From UBA7332 sp051657165 (lineage in GTDB: Bacteria; Bacteroidota; Bacteroidia; Bacteroidales; UBA7332), in NCBI GenBank assembly GCA_051657165.1, contig JBOFKD010000161.1:1-64000 (forward strand): a stretch of DNA of 64,000 nucleotides, read 5' to 3'. The notes under the pieces are model-generated. The model searched no databases. It was not told the DNA's origin and saw only the letters and a list, made by a program, of their open reading frames with translations. Within the stretch, counting starts at the first letter, position 1. Each line of letters opens with the position of its first letter. Of this stretch, positions 55,701 through 63,397 are shown piece by piece. The translations under genes and the position numbers were made by a program.

Positions 55701-56009
55701 TGTGAAGATAACTATTCCAAGGCTCACGGAGTCCCTTATGTATACAAACAACTGGGTATCGGGAAACTGATCGGAGCTCCTGTACCGGGAACAATGACTG
55801 CCGTTTGGTGGGAGAATCAGATTGATCCGTCAATCGTATTCGGTATTCCTCAGGTAGGTGTTCAGGATATGAACGGAGAGTATCTGGAAAATCAGGAACT
55901 ACAACCGGATATTGAAGTTTACAATACACCAGAATCTGTAGTAAGAGGCGAAGACAAACAAATCGAAGCAGCTGTGAATGAACTATTAAGACAGTTAGAT
56001 CAGAAATAA
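52785..56009 (+). CDS. Tricorn-like S41 family protease, secreted
   Basis: Large exported peptidase of 1074 residues with a signal peptide (residues 1-19, ending SAQA). Residues 25-540 form two beta-propellers (SPDGSKIAFAYKGNIF, WSPDGQNIVFASNRDGN and later blades). A low-complexity Lys-rich linker at about 575-590 follows. Then come a tricorn C1-like helical domain (near 690-750), a PDZ domain (GIRIEEIMAQGPLDKARLGI) and the S41 core with VDTRHNGGGWLHDDL and nucleophile S978 in EDNYSKAHGVPYVY. It would degrade peptides in the periplasm. Likely monocistronic. Confidence 0.93.
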   Translation: MRKILLSASILASVFSAQADENTPLWLRYNSVSPDGSKIAFAYKGNIFTVPANGGQAIQLTTNPAHDTRPIWSPDGQNIVFASNRDGNFDLFIVDAKGGKAKKLTSHSANEFPEAFLNSGKILYSSNIQQSINSSQFPSGYTQTYVIDKNGGRPELFTSHTMEDIAVNPRNQEILFTDRKGYEDTWRKHHQSSIARDVWSYSPENQSFKKLTNFKGEDRNGVWINDHSFYFLSEKDGSFNIYKKDLTDNSEKQITTFKKHPVRFLSASNNGLLSFAYDGSIYTMKEGEEPKKVAVSIADDYDNDAQVVYKNITSGTTDISVSPNGKEIAFIANGELFVTSADYETTRRLTNTATQERNVEFAPDGRSIFFSAERNGIWNIWRVKLDNKDDKSFLYANEITEEPVTEASIASFQPKVSPDGKEVAYLEDRTAIRVINLESSKTRTVLDKKFNYSYTDGDQEFEWSPDGKWIVARYISVGGWNNPDIAMIKADGSGEVHNLTESGYADGAPEFVLDGKAILWTSDKNGYRSHGSWGASSDIYLMFLDEEAYDNFNMNKEETALYQGDQSADSVKVAENKDPKKKEKKEKKAEKKDIVYDFKNVRNRIVRLTPNTLMSLSSYTLSPKGDKLYFISEGDLWERDLKDGNMKQLAKGVGRGEIIPDKDFNNLYVNGYNSIKKIALPAGTVTPVSYKAEFINKPYEERQYIFDHAWQQVQDKFYDPTIHGIDWKGYKDEYQRYLPYINNNFDFAEMLSELLGELNASHTGARFRASSNVPGTASLGIFADSSYKGDGIRIEEIMAQGPLDKARLGISKGMIIEEIDGVSVKQGEDYYPLLQGKAGKQTILTIYDPVKKKHLVEKVKPISYGEQNSLLYKRWVDSRRELVDKLSGGRLGYVHIQGMDSKSFRTVYSELLGLNRQKEAVIVDTRHNGGGWLHDDLVTLLGGKVYEKFAPRGQFIGNDPFNKWTKPSVVLMCEDNYSKAHGVPYVYKQLGIGKLIGAPVPGTMTAVWWENQIDPSIVFGIPQVGVQDMNGEYLENQELQPDIEVYNTPESVVRGEDKQIEAAVNELLRQLDQK

Positions 56010-56028
56010 GACTCACGAAGTCAGACTT

Positions 56029-56072
56029 AAAAGCTATTCAAATTATTAATATTTGAATAGCTTTTTTGTTTT
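56029..56072 (+). terminator. Intrinsic terminator of the Tricorn-like gene
   Basis: A 13-bp stem (56031-56043 with 56051-56063) is followed by TTTTTTG and TTTTT. Confidence 0.9.
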
Positions 56073-56109
56073 TAAGCAAACCCGCTGTTTATTCCATTCT
56101 TATTCTGAG

Positions 56110-56117
56110 TATCTTTG
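56110..56117 (+). promoter_or_regulatory. Candidate -7 box for dinB
   Basis: TATCTTTG matches TAnnTTTG. It covers an in-frame TTG at 56115, which therefore cannot be the start codon. The initiation site near 56124 leaves about 15 bases before the TTG at 56139. Confidence 0.6.
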
Positions 56118-56138
56118 TTACAAATAGATACACAAACT

Positions 56139-57221
56139 TTGAGTAAACGAAAAATCATACATATAGATATGGATGCCTTTTATGCATCTATCGAACAGAG
56201 AGACTTCCCCGAATTAAAAGGAAAACCGGTCATTGTAGGTTCTCCTGAAAATCGTGGTGTAGTGGCTGCTGCAAGCTACGAAGCCCGTGTGTTCGGGATT
56301 CGTTCGGCGATGTCGTCGGTCAAGGCTAAAATGCTTTGTCCGCAGGCGATCTTTGTTCGTCCCCGTATGGATGTTTATCGGGCTGTATCTCATCAGATCC
56401 ATGATATTTTTAATGACTACACCGATTTGATAGAGCCGTTATCTTATGACGAGGCCTTTCTGGACGTGACGGAAAATAAGAAGAGTATGCCTCTGGCTAA
56501 AGATATAGCCATAGAAATAAAACAACGTATACGCAGTGAACTTAATCTGATAGCATCGGCCGGAGTGTCTTATAATAAGTTTCTGGCCAAAATAGCCTCT
56601 GATTACAAAAAGCCGGACGGATTATTTGTAATCCATCCTGATCATGCCCAGAAATTCATAGACCGTCTACCCATAGGAGCATTCTGGGGCGTAGGCAAAG
56701 TCACGGCTAAGAAAATGGCCCAACTGGGTATACATTCCGGTACTGACCTAAAATCCTGTACCATTCAATTCCTGACTCACTATTTCGGCAAACAGGGTAT
56801 TGTCTATTATAACTTTTCGCGCGGAATAGACAATCGCGCGGTTGACAACAGTAGTATCCGTAAATCTGTCGGGTGTGAAAATACCTTTGATTCGGATCTG
56901 AATAGCTTTGACGAAGCTGTGTCTGAGCTACGTCTATTGATTCAGACATTAATAATTCGGCTGAAAAGGAATGAATTCAGGGGGAAAACCCTAACTGTAA
57001 AAGTTAAATACGATGATTTCACAATCAAAACAAAAAGCCAAACTGTTACTTATGTGTTAGATGAGGAGAGCGGGATCTGTGATCTGGCAACAGAGTTATT
57101 AAAAGAGTTTGATTATACACAAAAAGGCATTAGGTTACTTGGTTTATCCGTATCCGTTCCTTTTAAGAAAATCGAACCTGAAGAACAACTTATTTTACCA
57201 TTTCCGGATCTTGACATCTAG
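56139..57221 (+). CDS. dinB: DNA polymerase IV (Y-family)
   Basis: Translesion polymerase of about 360 residues. The catalytic motifs are IIHIDMDAFYASIEQRD and LSYDEAFLDVT, with the SYNKFLAKIASDYKKPDG finger/palm segment, the helix-hairpin-helix WGVGKVTAKKMAQLG, and the little-finger domain to the end. The C-terminal EQLILPFPDLD is a beta-clamp-binding motif. No ATG lies before the first motif. The TTG at 56139 gives the usual N-terminus (SKRKIIHID), with a very short leader. No recognised SOS box. Confidence 0.95.
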   Translation: MSKRKIIHIDMDAFYASIEQRDFPELKGKPVIVGSPENRGVVAAASYEARVFGIRSAMSSVKAKMLCPQAIFVRPRMDVYRAVSHQIHDIFNDYTDLIEPLSYDEAFLDVTENKKSMPLAKDIAIEIKQRIRSELNLIASAGVSYNKFLAKIASDYKKPDGLFVIHPDHAQKFIDRLPIGAFWGVGKVTAKKMAQLGIHSGTDLKSCTIQFLTHYFGKQGIVYYNFSRGIDNRAVDNSSIRKSVGCENTFDSDLNSFDEAVSELRLLIQTLIIRLKRNEFRGKTLTVKVKYDDFTIKTKSQTVTYVLDEESGICDLATELLKEFDYTQKGIRLLGLSVSVPFKKIEPEEQLILPFPDLDI

Positions 57222-57308
57222 CTTTTAAACCGTTAGATTAACAGGTAACACCTTTTCCTAACACAATTCAAAAATACCTAAATCACATCTTTTATTCATT
57301 CTATTTAT

Positions 57309-57316
57309 TATCTTTG
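57309..57316 (+). promoter_or_regulatory. Candidate -7 box for the L,D-transpeptidase operon
   Basis: TATCTTTG matches TAnnTTTG, 45 bases before the first L,D-transpeptidase gene. Confidence 0.5.
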
Positions 57317-57361
57317 ATAAAGAGCAATGGGTAAAGGATATTTTCTTTAAATCAAATAGTT

Positions 57362-58285
57362 ATGAAACAGTTTGCAAAAGGATTTTCCTTACTTTTTTTC
57401 TTGTTATTAATTGTAACTCCGTCTGTTTACGCTGCCACCATTGTCAAAGATCTGACGTATAACAAGCATACGTTGCCCGATACTTATAAGTACGGCAAAA
57501 TAGATCGGGAATTTCAGTGGACTAAAATCGGCAAAATTCTTGATTCTCTTGAGAGATTCCAAAGAGAGAATTACACATTTGGAGTATTAACCAATTACAA
57601 AAATCAAAAAGGATTGCCCCCGCTGGCCAAAGATGTTGTTATAAACAAATTCAACGCTTACCAGGATACATTCGGAATCGAACGAAGTCAGGGTATTCCT
57701 CTTTATACCGGAGATAACTTTGCTGTACCTGTAAGGTATGCCCGGGATGGTTCACTGGTTTCGCTGTTAAGTTCAGGTGATGCTTACTCAAGGGTTGATA
57801 TTTTTGATCCTGAAGGCATCTGGAATGTACCCCGTAAATATATTCATCTGATTGGTCCTGTTATCTTTAAAAAAGTAGTAGTGGTAGACCGTAAAAATCA
57901 GAATATTGCGACACTGGAACTCGTAGACACTACATGGGTTGTACGAAGTATGAATCCGGCAACAACAGGATTATACCGGCCTCCGTTTAAAAAGGCAACT
58001 CCGTTAGGCTTGTTTGTTGTTCAGGCTAAGCTCCAGAAGATGCCGTATTACGAGGATGGCACCGAAGAGATAGGCGGATATGCCCCGTATGCTTCACGTT
58101 TTACAGCAGGAGGTTATCTGCATGGTGTACCGGTAAATCTGCCGGCTACGGGGATGATCGAATATTCTCCGACGCTCGGGACTACACCAAGATCTCACAT
58201 GTGTGTACGTAATGCGACATCCCATGCTGAGTTTCTCTATAACTGGGCACCGGTAGACTATGCTCTGGTTGCCGTCATTGAATAG
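57362..58285 (+). CDS. L,D-transpeptidase (YkuD family)
   Basis: Periplasmic enzyme of 307 residues with a signal peptide (residues 1-24, ending VYA). It catalyses 3-3 peptidoglycan cross-links or attaches proteins to DAP. The YkuD catalytic segment is SHMCVRNATSH with nucleophile C281; Met replaces the usual Gly of SHGC. The upstream His is in GYLHGVPVN. It leads a three-gene string with a second L,D-transpeptidase-like gene 18 bases on. Confidence 0.9.
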   Translation: MKQFAKGFSLLFFLLLIVTPSVYAATIVKDLTYNKHTLPDTYKYGKIDREFQWTKIGKILDSLERFQRENYTFGVLTNYKNQKGLPPLAKDVVINKFNAYQDTFGIERSQGIPLYTGDNFAVPVRYARDGSLVSLLSSGDAYSRVDIFDPEGIWNVPRKYIHLIGPVIFKKVVVVDRKNQNIATLELVDTTWVVRSMNPATTGLYRPPFKKATPLGLFVVQAKLQKMPYYEDGTEEIGGYAPYASRFTAGGYLHGVPVNLPATGMIEYSPTLGTTPRSHMCVRNATSHAEFLYNWAPVDYALVAVIE

Positions 58286-58303
58286 AAACTTAATAAATAC
58301 TAC

Positions 58304-59038
58304 ATGATAAAAAAAACTCTCACCTTATTTTCAGGTATTCTTTTACTTGTATTGATCGGTTATGGCTTTAAGCCATCCGCAGCTGTAGGATCTGATTTCA
58401 ATGCAGATTCTACAGTTGTTCAGAATAATTTTGAGATGCTTACTATGGATTCTGATTCTGTACTCTACAATGAATTGCAGTTACAGAATCAGATCCCCTA
58501 TCCTGCTTTTAAACAAGCTCTGACCGGATTCAAACAGATTTCCGGTAAAAAGAAAGAGTTACTTACCTTTATTGATTTTACAAAAGCATCGTCCGAAGAG
58601 CGTTTCTTTGTTATTGACATTGCCAGACGCAAAGTGCTTTACAATACAGTCGTATCGCACGGCCGGAACAGCGGATTGAATTATGCCACAAAATTCTCTA
58701 ACACGAATGGTTCATACCAAAGCTCTCTGGGGTTCTATCTGACTGCCGGCACTTATGTGGGCAAGAACGGGTATTCTCTTTTACTGGATGGACTGGAAAA
58801 AGGAATAAATGACCGCGCCCGTGCCAGAGCTATTGTTGTTCACGGTGCACCGTATGCCAATCCGTCTGTGATTAAAGCTTCCGGAAGATTAGGCCGGAGT
58901 CTGGGCTGCCCTGCTCTGCCACAGTCGGTAAGCAAAGAGATAATTGATGTAATTAAAAACGGATCGGTTCTCTATATTCATGCAAATGACACGGATTATC
59001 AGAGAAACAGCCCGATAATTAAATCCGGACATGCATAA
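58304..59038 (+). CDS. Murein L,D-transpeptidase catalytic domain family protein (YkuD_2)
   Basis: Exported protein of 244 residues with an N-terminal signal or anchor helix (residues 5-22). The catalytic segment is VVHGAPYAN followed by RSLGCPALPQ, with nucleophile C202, typical of the YkuD_2 group. It probably acts on the same peptidoglycan substrate as the preceding enzyme, in a different reaction or under a different condition. Its last 8 bases overlap the next gene. Confidence 0.9.
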   Translation: MIKKTLTLFSGILLLVLIGYGFKPSAAVGSDFNADSTVVQNNFEMLTMDSDSVLYNELQLQNQIPYPAFKQALTGFKQISGKKKELLTFIDFTKASSEERFFVIDIARRKVLYNTVVSHGRNSGLNYATKFSNTNGSYQSSLGFYLTAGTYVGKNGYSLLLDGLEKGINDRARARAIVVHGAPYANPSVIKASGRLGRSLGCPALPQSVSKEIIDVIKNGSVLYIHANDTDYQRNSPIIKSGHA

Positions 59039-59759
59039 GAATCAGAGAGAAATCAAAAAAAGACTGGATTATCTTGCTCATAAATATAATGTACCCGAAT
59101 TTGCCGTCAGTGATCCGGTTCAATTTCCGCGCAGATATAACAGGAATCATGATATTGAGATCTCCGGATTAATCACCTCTGTGATATCCTGGGGAAAAAG
59201 AGAGATGATTCTCAAAAATGCAGACCGTATTCTTGAGAAGATGAATCATTCGCCCTATGATTTTATCATGAATAAAGACTGGATGGCAATGAAAGATTCA
59301 GGTATAAATCTGCACCGTACTTTTTTTGAGCATGATCTATATCAGATATCGAAAGGACTGTATGATTTTTATAAATCCAATACAAGTCTGGAGGTTCTGT
59401 TTTCAAACTCAATAACCGAAGGTCTTTCCGAACTTTCATCCATTACAGACAGCAAACACATTGCATCACCCGACAAGAAAAGTCCGTGTAAAAGAACGAA
59501 TCTGTTCCTGAGATGGATGGTGAGACAAGACGGCATAGTAGATATCGGAATATGGAAAAATACAGACCCTTCGTCACTGATCATTCCGCTTGACGTACAT
59601 GTAGGACGTACAGCCCGTAGCATCTGGACGGAGCTTCCCGGAAGCAACAGCATGAAAACAGCATTATCCATAACCGAGAAGCTCAGGGAGCTTCATCCGG
59701 ATGATCCGTGTTTATATGACTATGCTCTGTTTGTGTTCGGAGTAGAAGGAATGAAATGA
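59031..59759 (+). CDS. TIGR02757 family protein
   Basis: Cytoplasmic protein of 242 residues belonging to a Bacteroidetes-rich family of unknown function. Visible conserved stretches are NRNHDIEISGLITSVISWGKR, SPCKRTNLFLRWMVRQDGIVD and PLDVHVGRTARSIW. The helical pattern and the LDVHVGR segment recall HhH-GPD-type DNA glycosylase folds, but the Lys and HhH hairpin are not plain, so I do not call it one. It overlaps the second transpeptidase gene by 8 bases. Confidence 0.8.
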   Translation: MHKNQREIKKRLDYLAHKYNVPEFAVSDPVQFPRRYNRNHDIEISGLITSVISWGKREMILKNADRILEKMNHSPYDFIMNKDWMAMKDSGINLHRTFFEHDLYQISKGLYDFYKSNTSLEVLFSNSITEGLSELSSITDSKHIASPDKKSPCKRTNLFLRWMVRQDGIVDIGIWKNTDPSSLIIPLDVHVGRTARSIWTELPGSNSMKTALSITEKLRELHPDDPCLYDYALFVFGVEGMK

Positions 59760-59818
59760 TTATGAACGAAAAACGGTTTCTGTTTGTTTACAAATAAAAA
59801 CCAATAATTCAAATCGTT

Positions 59819-60337
59819 ATGGCTGTTCAAATTCTCCCTCAAACCTATTATTCTGAGTCTAAGAATAATGACTTCGAATATATACTGGAAGTAAAATGCC
59901 CCTTCTGCGGCACTGTATTAATTAAGAATACACTTCCGAATGCTAATTTTGATTTTGAAAGCGAAACTCCGCTTCTGGTAGAAAGCTTGTGTCCGCATCT
60001 TTTGTATCTGTGTGACTACGAATCCGGATTTCATATCATGAGTGAACCTAATCTGAAGCGTCATCTGATAAACGAATGGGGCAAGGTTTCTCCTCAGCTT
60101 ATTGAAAGTATAAAATCAAAATACGGAGCAGACTACGATGCAACGAAAGTGAACATCGAAGAATTCCTGCAACACCGTCCATATTCGGCCCGGATATTAG
60201 CTGAAGCATTAGCCGAAGATTATCCGGAAGCAAATATCTGTCACCTTGATATTAATAAAGAGGTAAGCAGTGCCGGTTGTTGTCCGGGAAAAATACAGTT
60301 TTCCATTGTTACAGTAAAAGGAATTGACGAACAATAG
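59819..60337 (+). CDS. Unknown protein with Cys-pair motif
   Basis: Protein of 172 residues, not recognised. The N-terminal third has CPFCGT and SLCPHLLYLC, a spacing that could bind zinc. The C-terminus has AGCCPGKIQFS. There is no signal peptide, so it is likely cytoplasmic. It may be transcribed with the transpeptidase string (60-base gap) and ends at a clear terminator. Confidence 0.7.
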   Translation: MAVQILPQTYYSESKNNDFEYILEVKCPFCGTVLIKNTLPNANFDFESETPLLVESLCPHLLYLCDYESGFHIMSEPNLKRHLINEWGKVSPQLIESIKSKYGADYDATKVNIEEFLQHRPYSARILAEALAEDYPEANICHLDINKEVSSAGCCPGKIQFSIVTVKGIDEQ

Positions 60338-60377
60338 AGTCAAACAGAAAGATTCTTTTTTTCAAGATTATCAATAG

Positions 60378-60423
60378 AAAAAAGACTGATTGTCAGATAA
60401 TATCTGAGAGTCAGTCTTTTTTT
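60378..60423 (+). terminator. Intrinsic terminator of the Cys-pair protein gene
   Basis: A stem AAAGACTGA with TCAGTCTTT encloses a second small stem (TCAGATA with TATCTGA) and is followed by a T run. Confidence 0.88.
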
Positions 60424-60435
60424 ATTGCCTTTTCA

Positions 60436-60657
60436 ACCGTATAACTTTGAAAGAATAAAGCGACAATTAATCCGTGTATAGAAGTGATTTAGTTCGTTTA
60501 TCCGTATCTTTTAGCAATCCGCTCCGGAGCGGTTATAATTCCGCCCCGGACCGCTTTCTATTCCGCTCCGGAGCGGATTGTATTCCGGTCCGGAGCGGAA
60601 ATATAAATCATCCGTACTTCAGAACTAAATCATCCGTATATAAATAATAATTCCCCG
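60436..60657. repeat. Intergenic repeat element, copy 2, with four GC-rich palindromes
   Basis: The core at 60519-60598 has four 14-base units (starts 60519, 60541, 60563, 60585) separated by 8-base AT-rich spacers. By my count 75 of 80 bases equal copy 1. The first and third units are the perfect palindrome CCGCTCCGGAGCGG. Around the core, ATCCGT recurs (near 60471, 60500, 60610 and 60632), and TGATTTAGTTCG (60485) is nearly inverted as AGAACTAAATCA (60621). Boundaries are approximate. Confidence 0.85.
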
Positions 60658-60762
60658 TATATGTCGGAGAACAGTTCCGTATGAACATCTACGTTCATAC
60701 ACAACAAAAGAAACCGGGCAATGCCCCACAGGTTTAACACCAGCAGAGATAACTTGCCGGTC

Positions 60763-60794
60763 AAAAAAAAGAGCCCATGAAATCTCATGAGCCC
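60763..60794 (-). terminator. Intrinsic terminator of the META lipoprotein gene
   Basis: On the minus strand GGGCTCATGA pairs with TCATGGGCTC (two G-U pairs), followed by a run of eight T. Confidence 0.85.
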
Positions 60795-60835
60795 TTTGTA
60801 TAGAAATCAAAAAACGAATTTACGAAAAGTCGTTC

Positions 60836-61261
60836 TTATTTATTTTCTACTACGAAAAGAGTTTGACCGTCTGCATTAAGGAAAGACACTTTACCTTCTT
60901 TAGAACCTTCAACAGATCTTACATTATCCAAAGCTTTAAGGAATTCTGATTCAAGTTCCATATCCGGACAAGCCATCATTGTAGTAGCCACCTGAGGGAA
61001 ACGAATAGCAGAAGCTGCTGAATCCGATAGCTGAATTGCACCAAAAATATTGTTACAACCTGCTTTACCAGAGATACGGTCTTCTTCGAAGTTAAGATCC
61101 ATATATGGAGCCTCCTGAGTTGGCTGAATAGCTTTACCGTTTAGCTCAACCACAACCCATGATCCGTTTAATGTTTTAGCATCAGTCATTACCTTTTTCT
61201 CACCGCAAGAAGACAACGCTACTACAAGAGCAGTTGCCATCATAATCATTGTTTTTTTCAT
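60836..61261 (-). CDS. META domain lipoprotein (HslJ-like)
   Basis: Lipoprotein of 141 residues with signal and lipobox MKKTMIMMATALVVALSSC. The remainder is one META domain (LNGSWVVVELNGKAI, ISGKAGCNNIFGAIQL, ATTMMACPDMELESEFLKAL), as in the E. coli heat-shock protein HslJ. These proteins sit in the envelope; the role is unclear. Single gene with its own terminator. Confidence 0.92.
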   Translation of the reverse strand: MKKTMIMMATALVVALSSCGEKKVMTDAKTLNGSWVVVELNGKAIQPTQEAPYMDLNFEEDRISGKAGCNNIFGAIQLSDSAASAIRFPQVATTMMACPDMELESEFLKALDNVRSVEGSKEGKVSFLNADGQTLFVVENK

Positions 61262-61350
61262 TTCAATTATAGTTTTAGTTATTTGTCCTACACATACATA
61301 TGTAACGCATACGGGACTTATTAGTTCTTAACGAATTGTTTTATTTGCAA

Positions 61351-61387
61351 AAAAATGTCCGGCTATCTGATGTAGATAACCGGACAA
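61351..61387 (-). terminator. Intrinsic terminator of glmM
   Basis: A 13-bp stem (61356-61368 with 61374-61386) with one G-U pair, on the minus strand followed by a run of T, just past the glmM stop codon. Confidence 0.88.
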
Positions 61388-61407
61388 ATATATCGTGTAT
61401 TCAGAGA

Positions 61408-62799
61408 TTACAGTTTAGCAATCTCTTTAATAACGCTCATAATATCGCCAGCTAATGCTTCAGCTTCTGCCATAGTAGCAGCTTCTGCATAGATACGGAT
61501 AATTGGCTCAGTGTTTGATTTACGAAGGTGAACCCATTTCTCAGGGAAATCGATTTTCACACCGTCAATATCGTTTACATCAAATTCTGCATAACGATTT
61601 TTCACTTCAGCCAAAATAGCATCAACATCAATAGCAGGAGTTAATTCTACTTTTTGTTTTGCAATAAAATAAGGAGGGTATTCAGCTTTCAAAGCAGTTA
61701 CCGATTTATTTTTGTTTGCCAGATGAGTCAGGAATAATGCGATACCTACCAATGCATCACGTCCGCTGTGACTTGCAGGATAGATAACACCACCGTTTCC
61801 TTCACCACCGATAACAGCATGAGTTGCTTTCATTTTTTCCACAACGTTCACCTCACCTACAGCCGATGCATTGTACTCGCAACCGTATTTACGTGTCACG
61901 TCGCGCAAAGCACGAGTCGAGCTAAGGTTTGATACCGTATTACCCGGAGTTTTAGACAACACATAGTCAGCAACAGCTACCAGTGTGTACTCTTCTCCAA
62001 ACATACTTCCATCTTCGCAAATGATAGCCAGACGGTCAACGTCAGGGTCAACAACAAAACCTACATCAGCTTTTCCGTCTTTCATCAAAGCAGAAATTTC
62101 AGTAAGGTGTTCCGGAAGTGGTTCCGGATTGTGAGGGAATTGCCCGTTAGGTTCGCAGTAAAGTTTTTCAACTTTAGCCACTCCCAGAGCATCAAGTAAA
62201 GCCGGGATAGCCTCGCCACCAACCGAGTTTACACAGTCAATAGCTACTTTAAATCCAGCATTACGGATAGCATCCACATCTACTAAATCCAACGCCAAAA
62301 CACTTTCAATGTGTTTTTGTGTATATGAATGATCTACAGTTTCTTTTCCAAGAGCATCTACTTCTGCGAAATCGAAATCCTCTGATTCAGCAAGAGCCAG
62401 AATTTCCTGACCTTCCACTGCATTCAGGAACTCTCCTTTTTCGTTCAGAAGTTTCAATGCGTTCCATTGTTTCGGATTATGACTTGCTGTCAGGATAATA
62501 CCTCCGCAAGCTTTCTCCATTGCTACAGCCAATTCTGTTGTAGGAGTAGTTGCCAGTCCGATGTTAATCACATCAAAGCCCATTCCCATTAATGTTCCAA
62601 TCACAATGTGCTGAACCATTTCACCTGAAATACGAGCATCACGACCTACAACGATTTTGTTAGAATCTACTTTAGTAGTCTTACGAATAAAAGTTGCATA
62701 AGCAGCTGTAAACTTAACAATATCCAGCGGATTTAATCCTTCACCGGCTTTTCCACCGATAGTACCGCGGATTCCGGATATAGACTTAATAAGTGTCAT
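61408..62799 (-). CDS. glmM: Phosphoglucosamine mutase
   Basis: Alpha-D-phosphohexomutase that makes glucosamine 1-phosphate for UDP-GlcNAc, 463 residues. The phosphoserine is S106 in TASHNPKQWNA, the metal loop is DPDVDRLAI, the sugar loop is GGEGNGGVIYP, and the phosphate loop is RKSNTEPIIRIYAE. This subgroup in Bacteroidetes is annotated as GlmM, though a broader phosphomannomutase activity cannot be excluded by sequence alone. It is 11 bases downstream of the DUF4827 gene. Confidence 0.93.
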   Translation of the reverse strand: MTLIKSISGIRGTIGGKAGEGLNPLDIVKFTAAYATFIRKTTKVDSNKIVVGRDARISGEMVQHIVIGTLMGMGFDVINIGLATTPTTELAVAMEKACGGIILTASHNPKQWNALKLLNEKGEFLNAVEGQEILALAESEDFDFAEVDALGKETVDHSYTQKHIESVLALDLVDVDAIRNAGFKVAIDCVNSVGGEAIPALLDALGVAKVEKLYCEPNGQFPHNPEPLPEHLTEISALMKDGKADVGFVVDPDVDRLAIICEDGSMFGEEYTLVAVADYVLSKTPGNTVSNLSSTRALRDVTRKYGCEYNASAVGEVNVVEKMKATHAVIGGEGNGGVIYPASHSGRDALVGIALFLTHLANKNKSVTALKAEYPPYFIAKQKVELTPAIDVDAILAEVKNRYAEFDVNDIDGVKIDFPEKWVHLRKSNTEPIIRIYAEAATMAEAEALAGDIMSVIKEIAKL

Positions 62800-62810
62800 A
62801 GTTTTTTATC

Positions 62811-63365
62811 TTAAAAAATTTGGGTGTATTCTAAGTTTTTGTAGAATAATGGAATTACAGATTGTTGCTGATCTGTCAGACCGGATTTTGAACCGATAAT
62901 CATTTTTACCTGCGCCCCGATACCCAGGTCCGGAAGAGGCAAAGCCCATCCTAAGCAACCACCTGAAGTTGTAAAAGGGTACTTATTCACAAACTGGTAA
63001 GGCTCATGACCACCGAAGATATTGCCACTAAAGAAAATCGTATGATCCTTTATATTAATAGCTTCAGCCGTACGTAAAAATACTTTTCCACCTTCTTTCG
63101 ATCTGGTTGTATCACCAAAGTTCACAATATTAATGTAAACCTCATATACATCAGCATCTTTATATCTTTGAAATTTATAATAGTCCTTTGGTCCGAATTT
63201 TTCCGGCATCACATCGTGAATAACCAGCGAGCTATCTCTAATAAATTTTTTAATTGCATCCTTTTCTTCTTTCAGCAATTCAGAGTAACTTTTGGTTTTA
63301 CTGCACGAAGATGCCAAAATGATCCCCACAAGAAAAAGCGAGACAAAATAGAATAATTTTCTCAT
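62811..63365 (-). CDS. DUF4827 lipoprotein
   Basis: Lipoprotein of 184 residues with signal MRKLFYFVSLFLVGIILASSC. It fits DUF4827, a Bacteroidetes family of unknown role that resembles FKBP-type folds in outline (FGPKDYYKFQRYKDADVYEVYINIVNFGD). It lies between nrnA and glmM with short gaps, an order I recall as common in Bacteroidales, so the three may be co-transcribed. Confidence 0.85.
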   Translation of the reverse strand: MRKLFYFVSLFLVGIILASSCSKTKSYSELLKEEKDAIKKFIRDSSLVIHDVMPEKFGPKDYYKFQRYKDADVYEVYINIVNFGDTTRSKEGGKVFLRTAEAINIKDHTIFFSGNIFGGHEPYQFVNKYPFTTSGGCLGWALPLPDLGIGAQVKMIIGSKSGLTDQQQSVIPLFYKNLEYTQIF

Positions 63366-63397
63366 CAGTATTGCGTTTAGCTAATTATAACATTCAA

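Larger units (their letters stand above)
60338..60835. other. 498-base gene-free spacer holding a repeat element
   Basis: It contains two terminators (60378-60423 and 60763-60794) and repeat element copy 2 (about 60436-60657). The 60660-60760 stretch has no recognised feature; the short reading frames in this spacer have no homologue that I know. Confidence 0.6.

Noticed and set aside
59031..59759. HhH-GPD DNA glycosylase
   Set aside because: The helix-hairpin-helix and catalytic Lys/Asp pattern is not clear enough, so only the TIGR02757 family is named.
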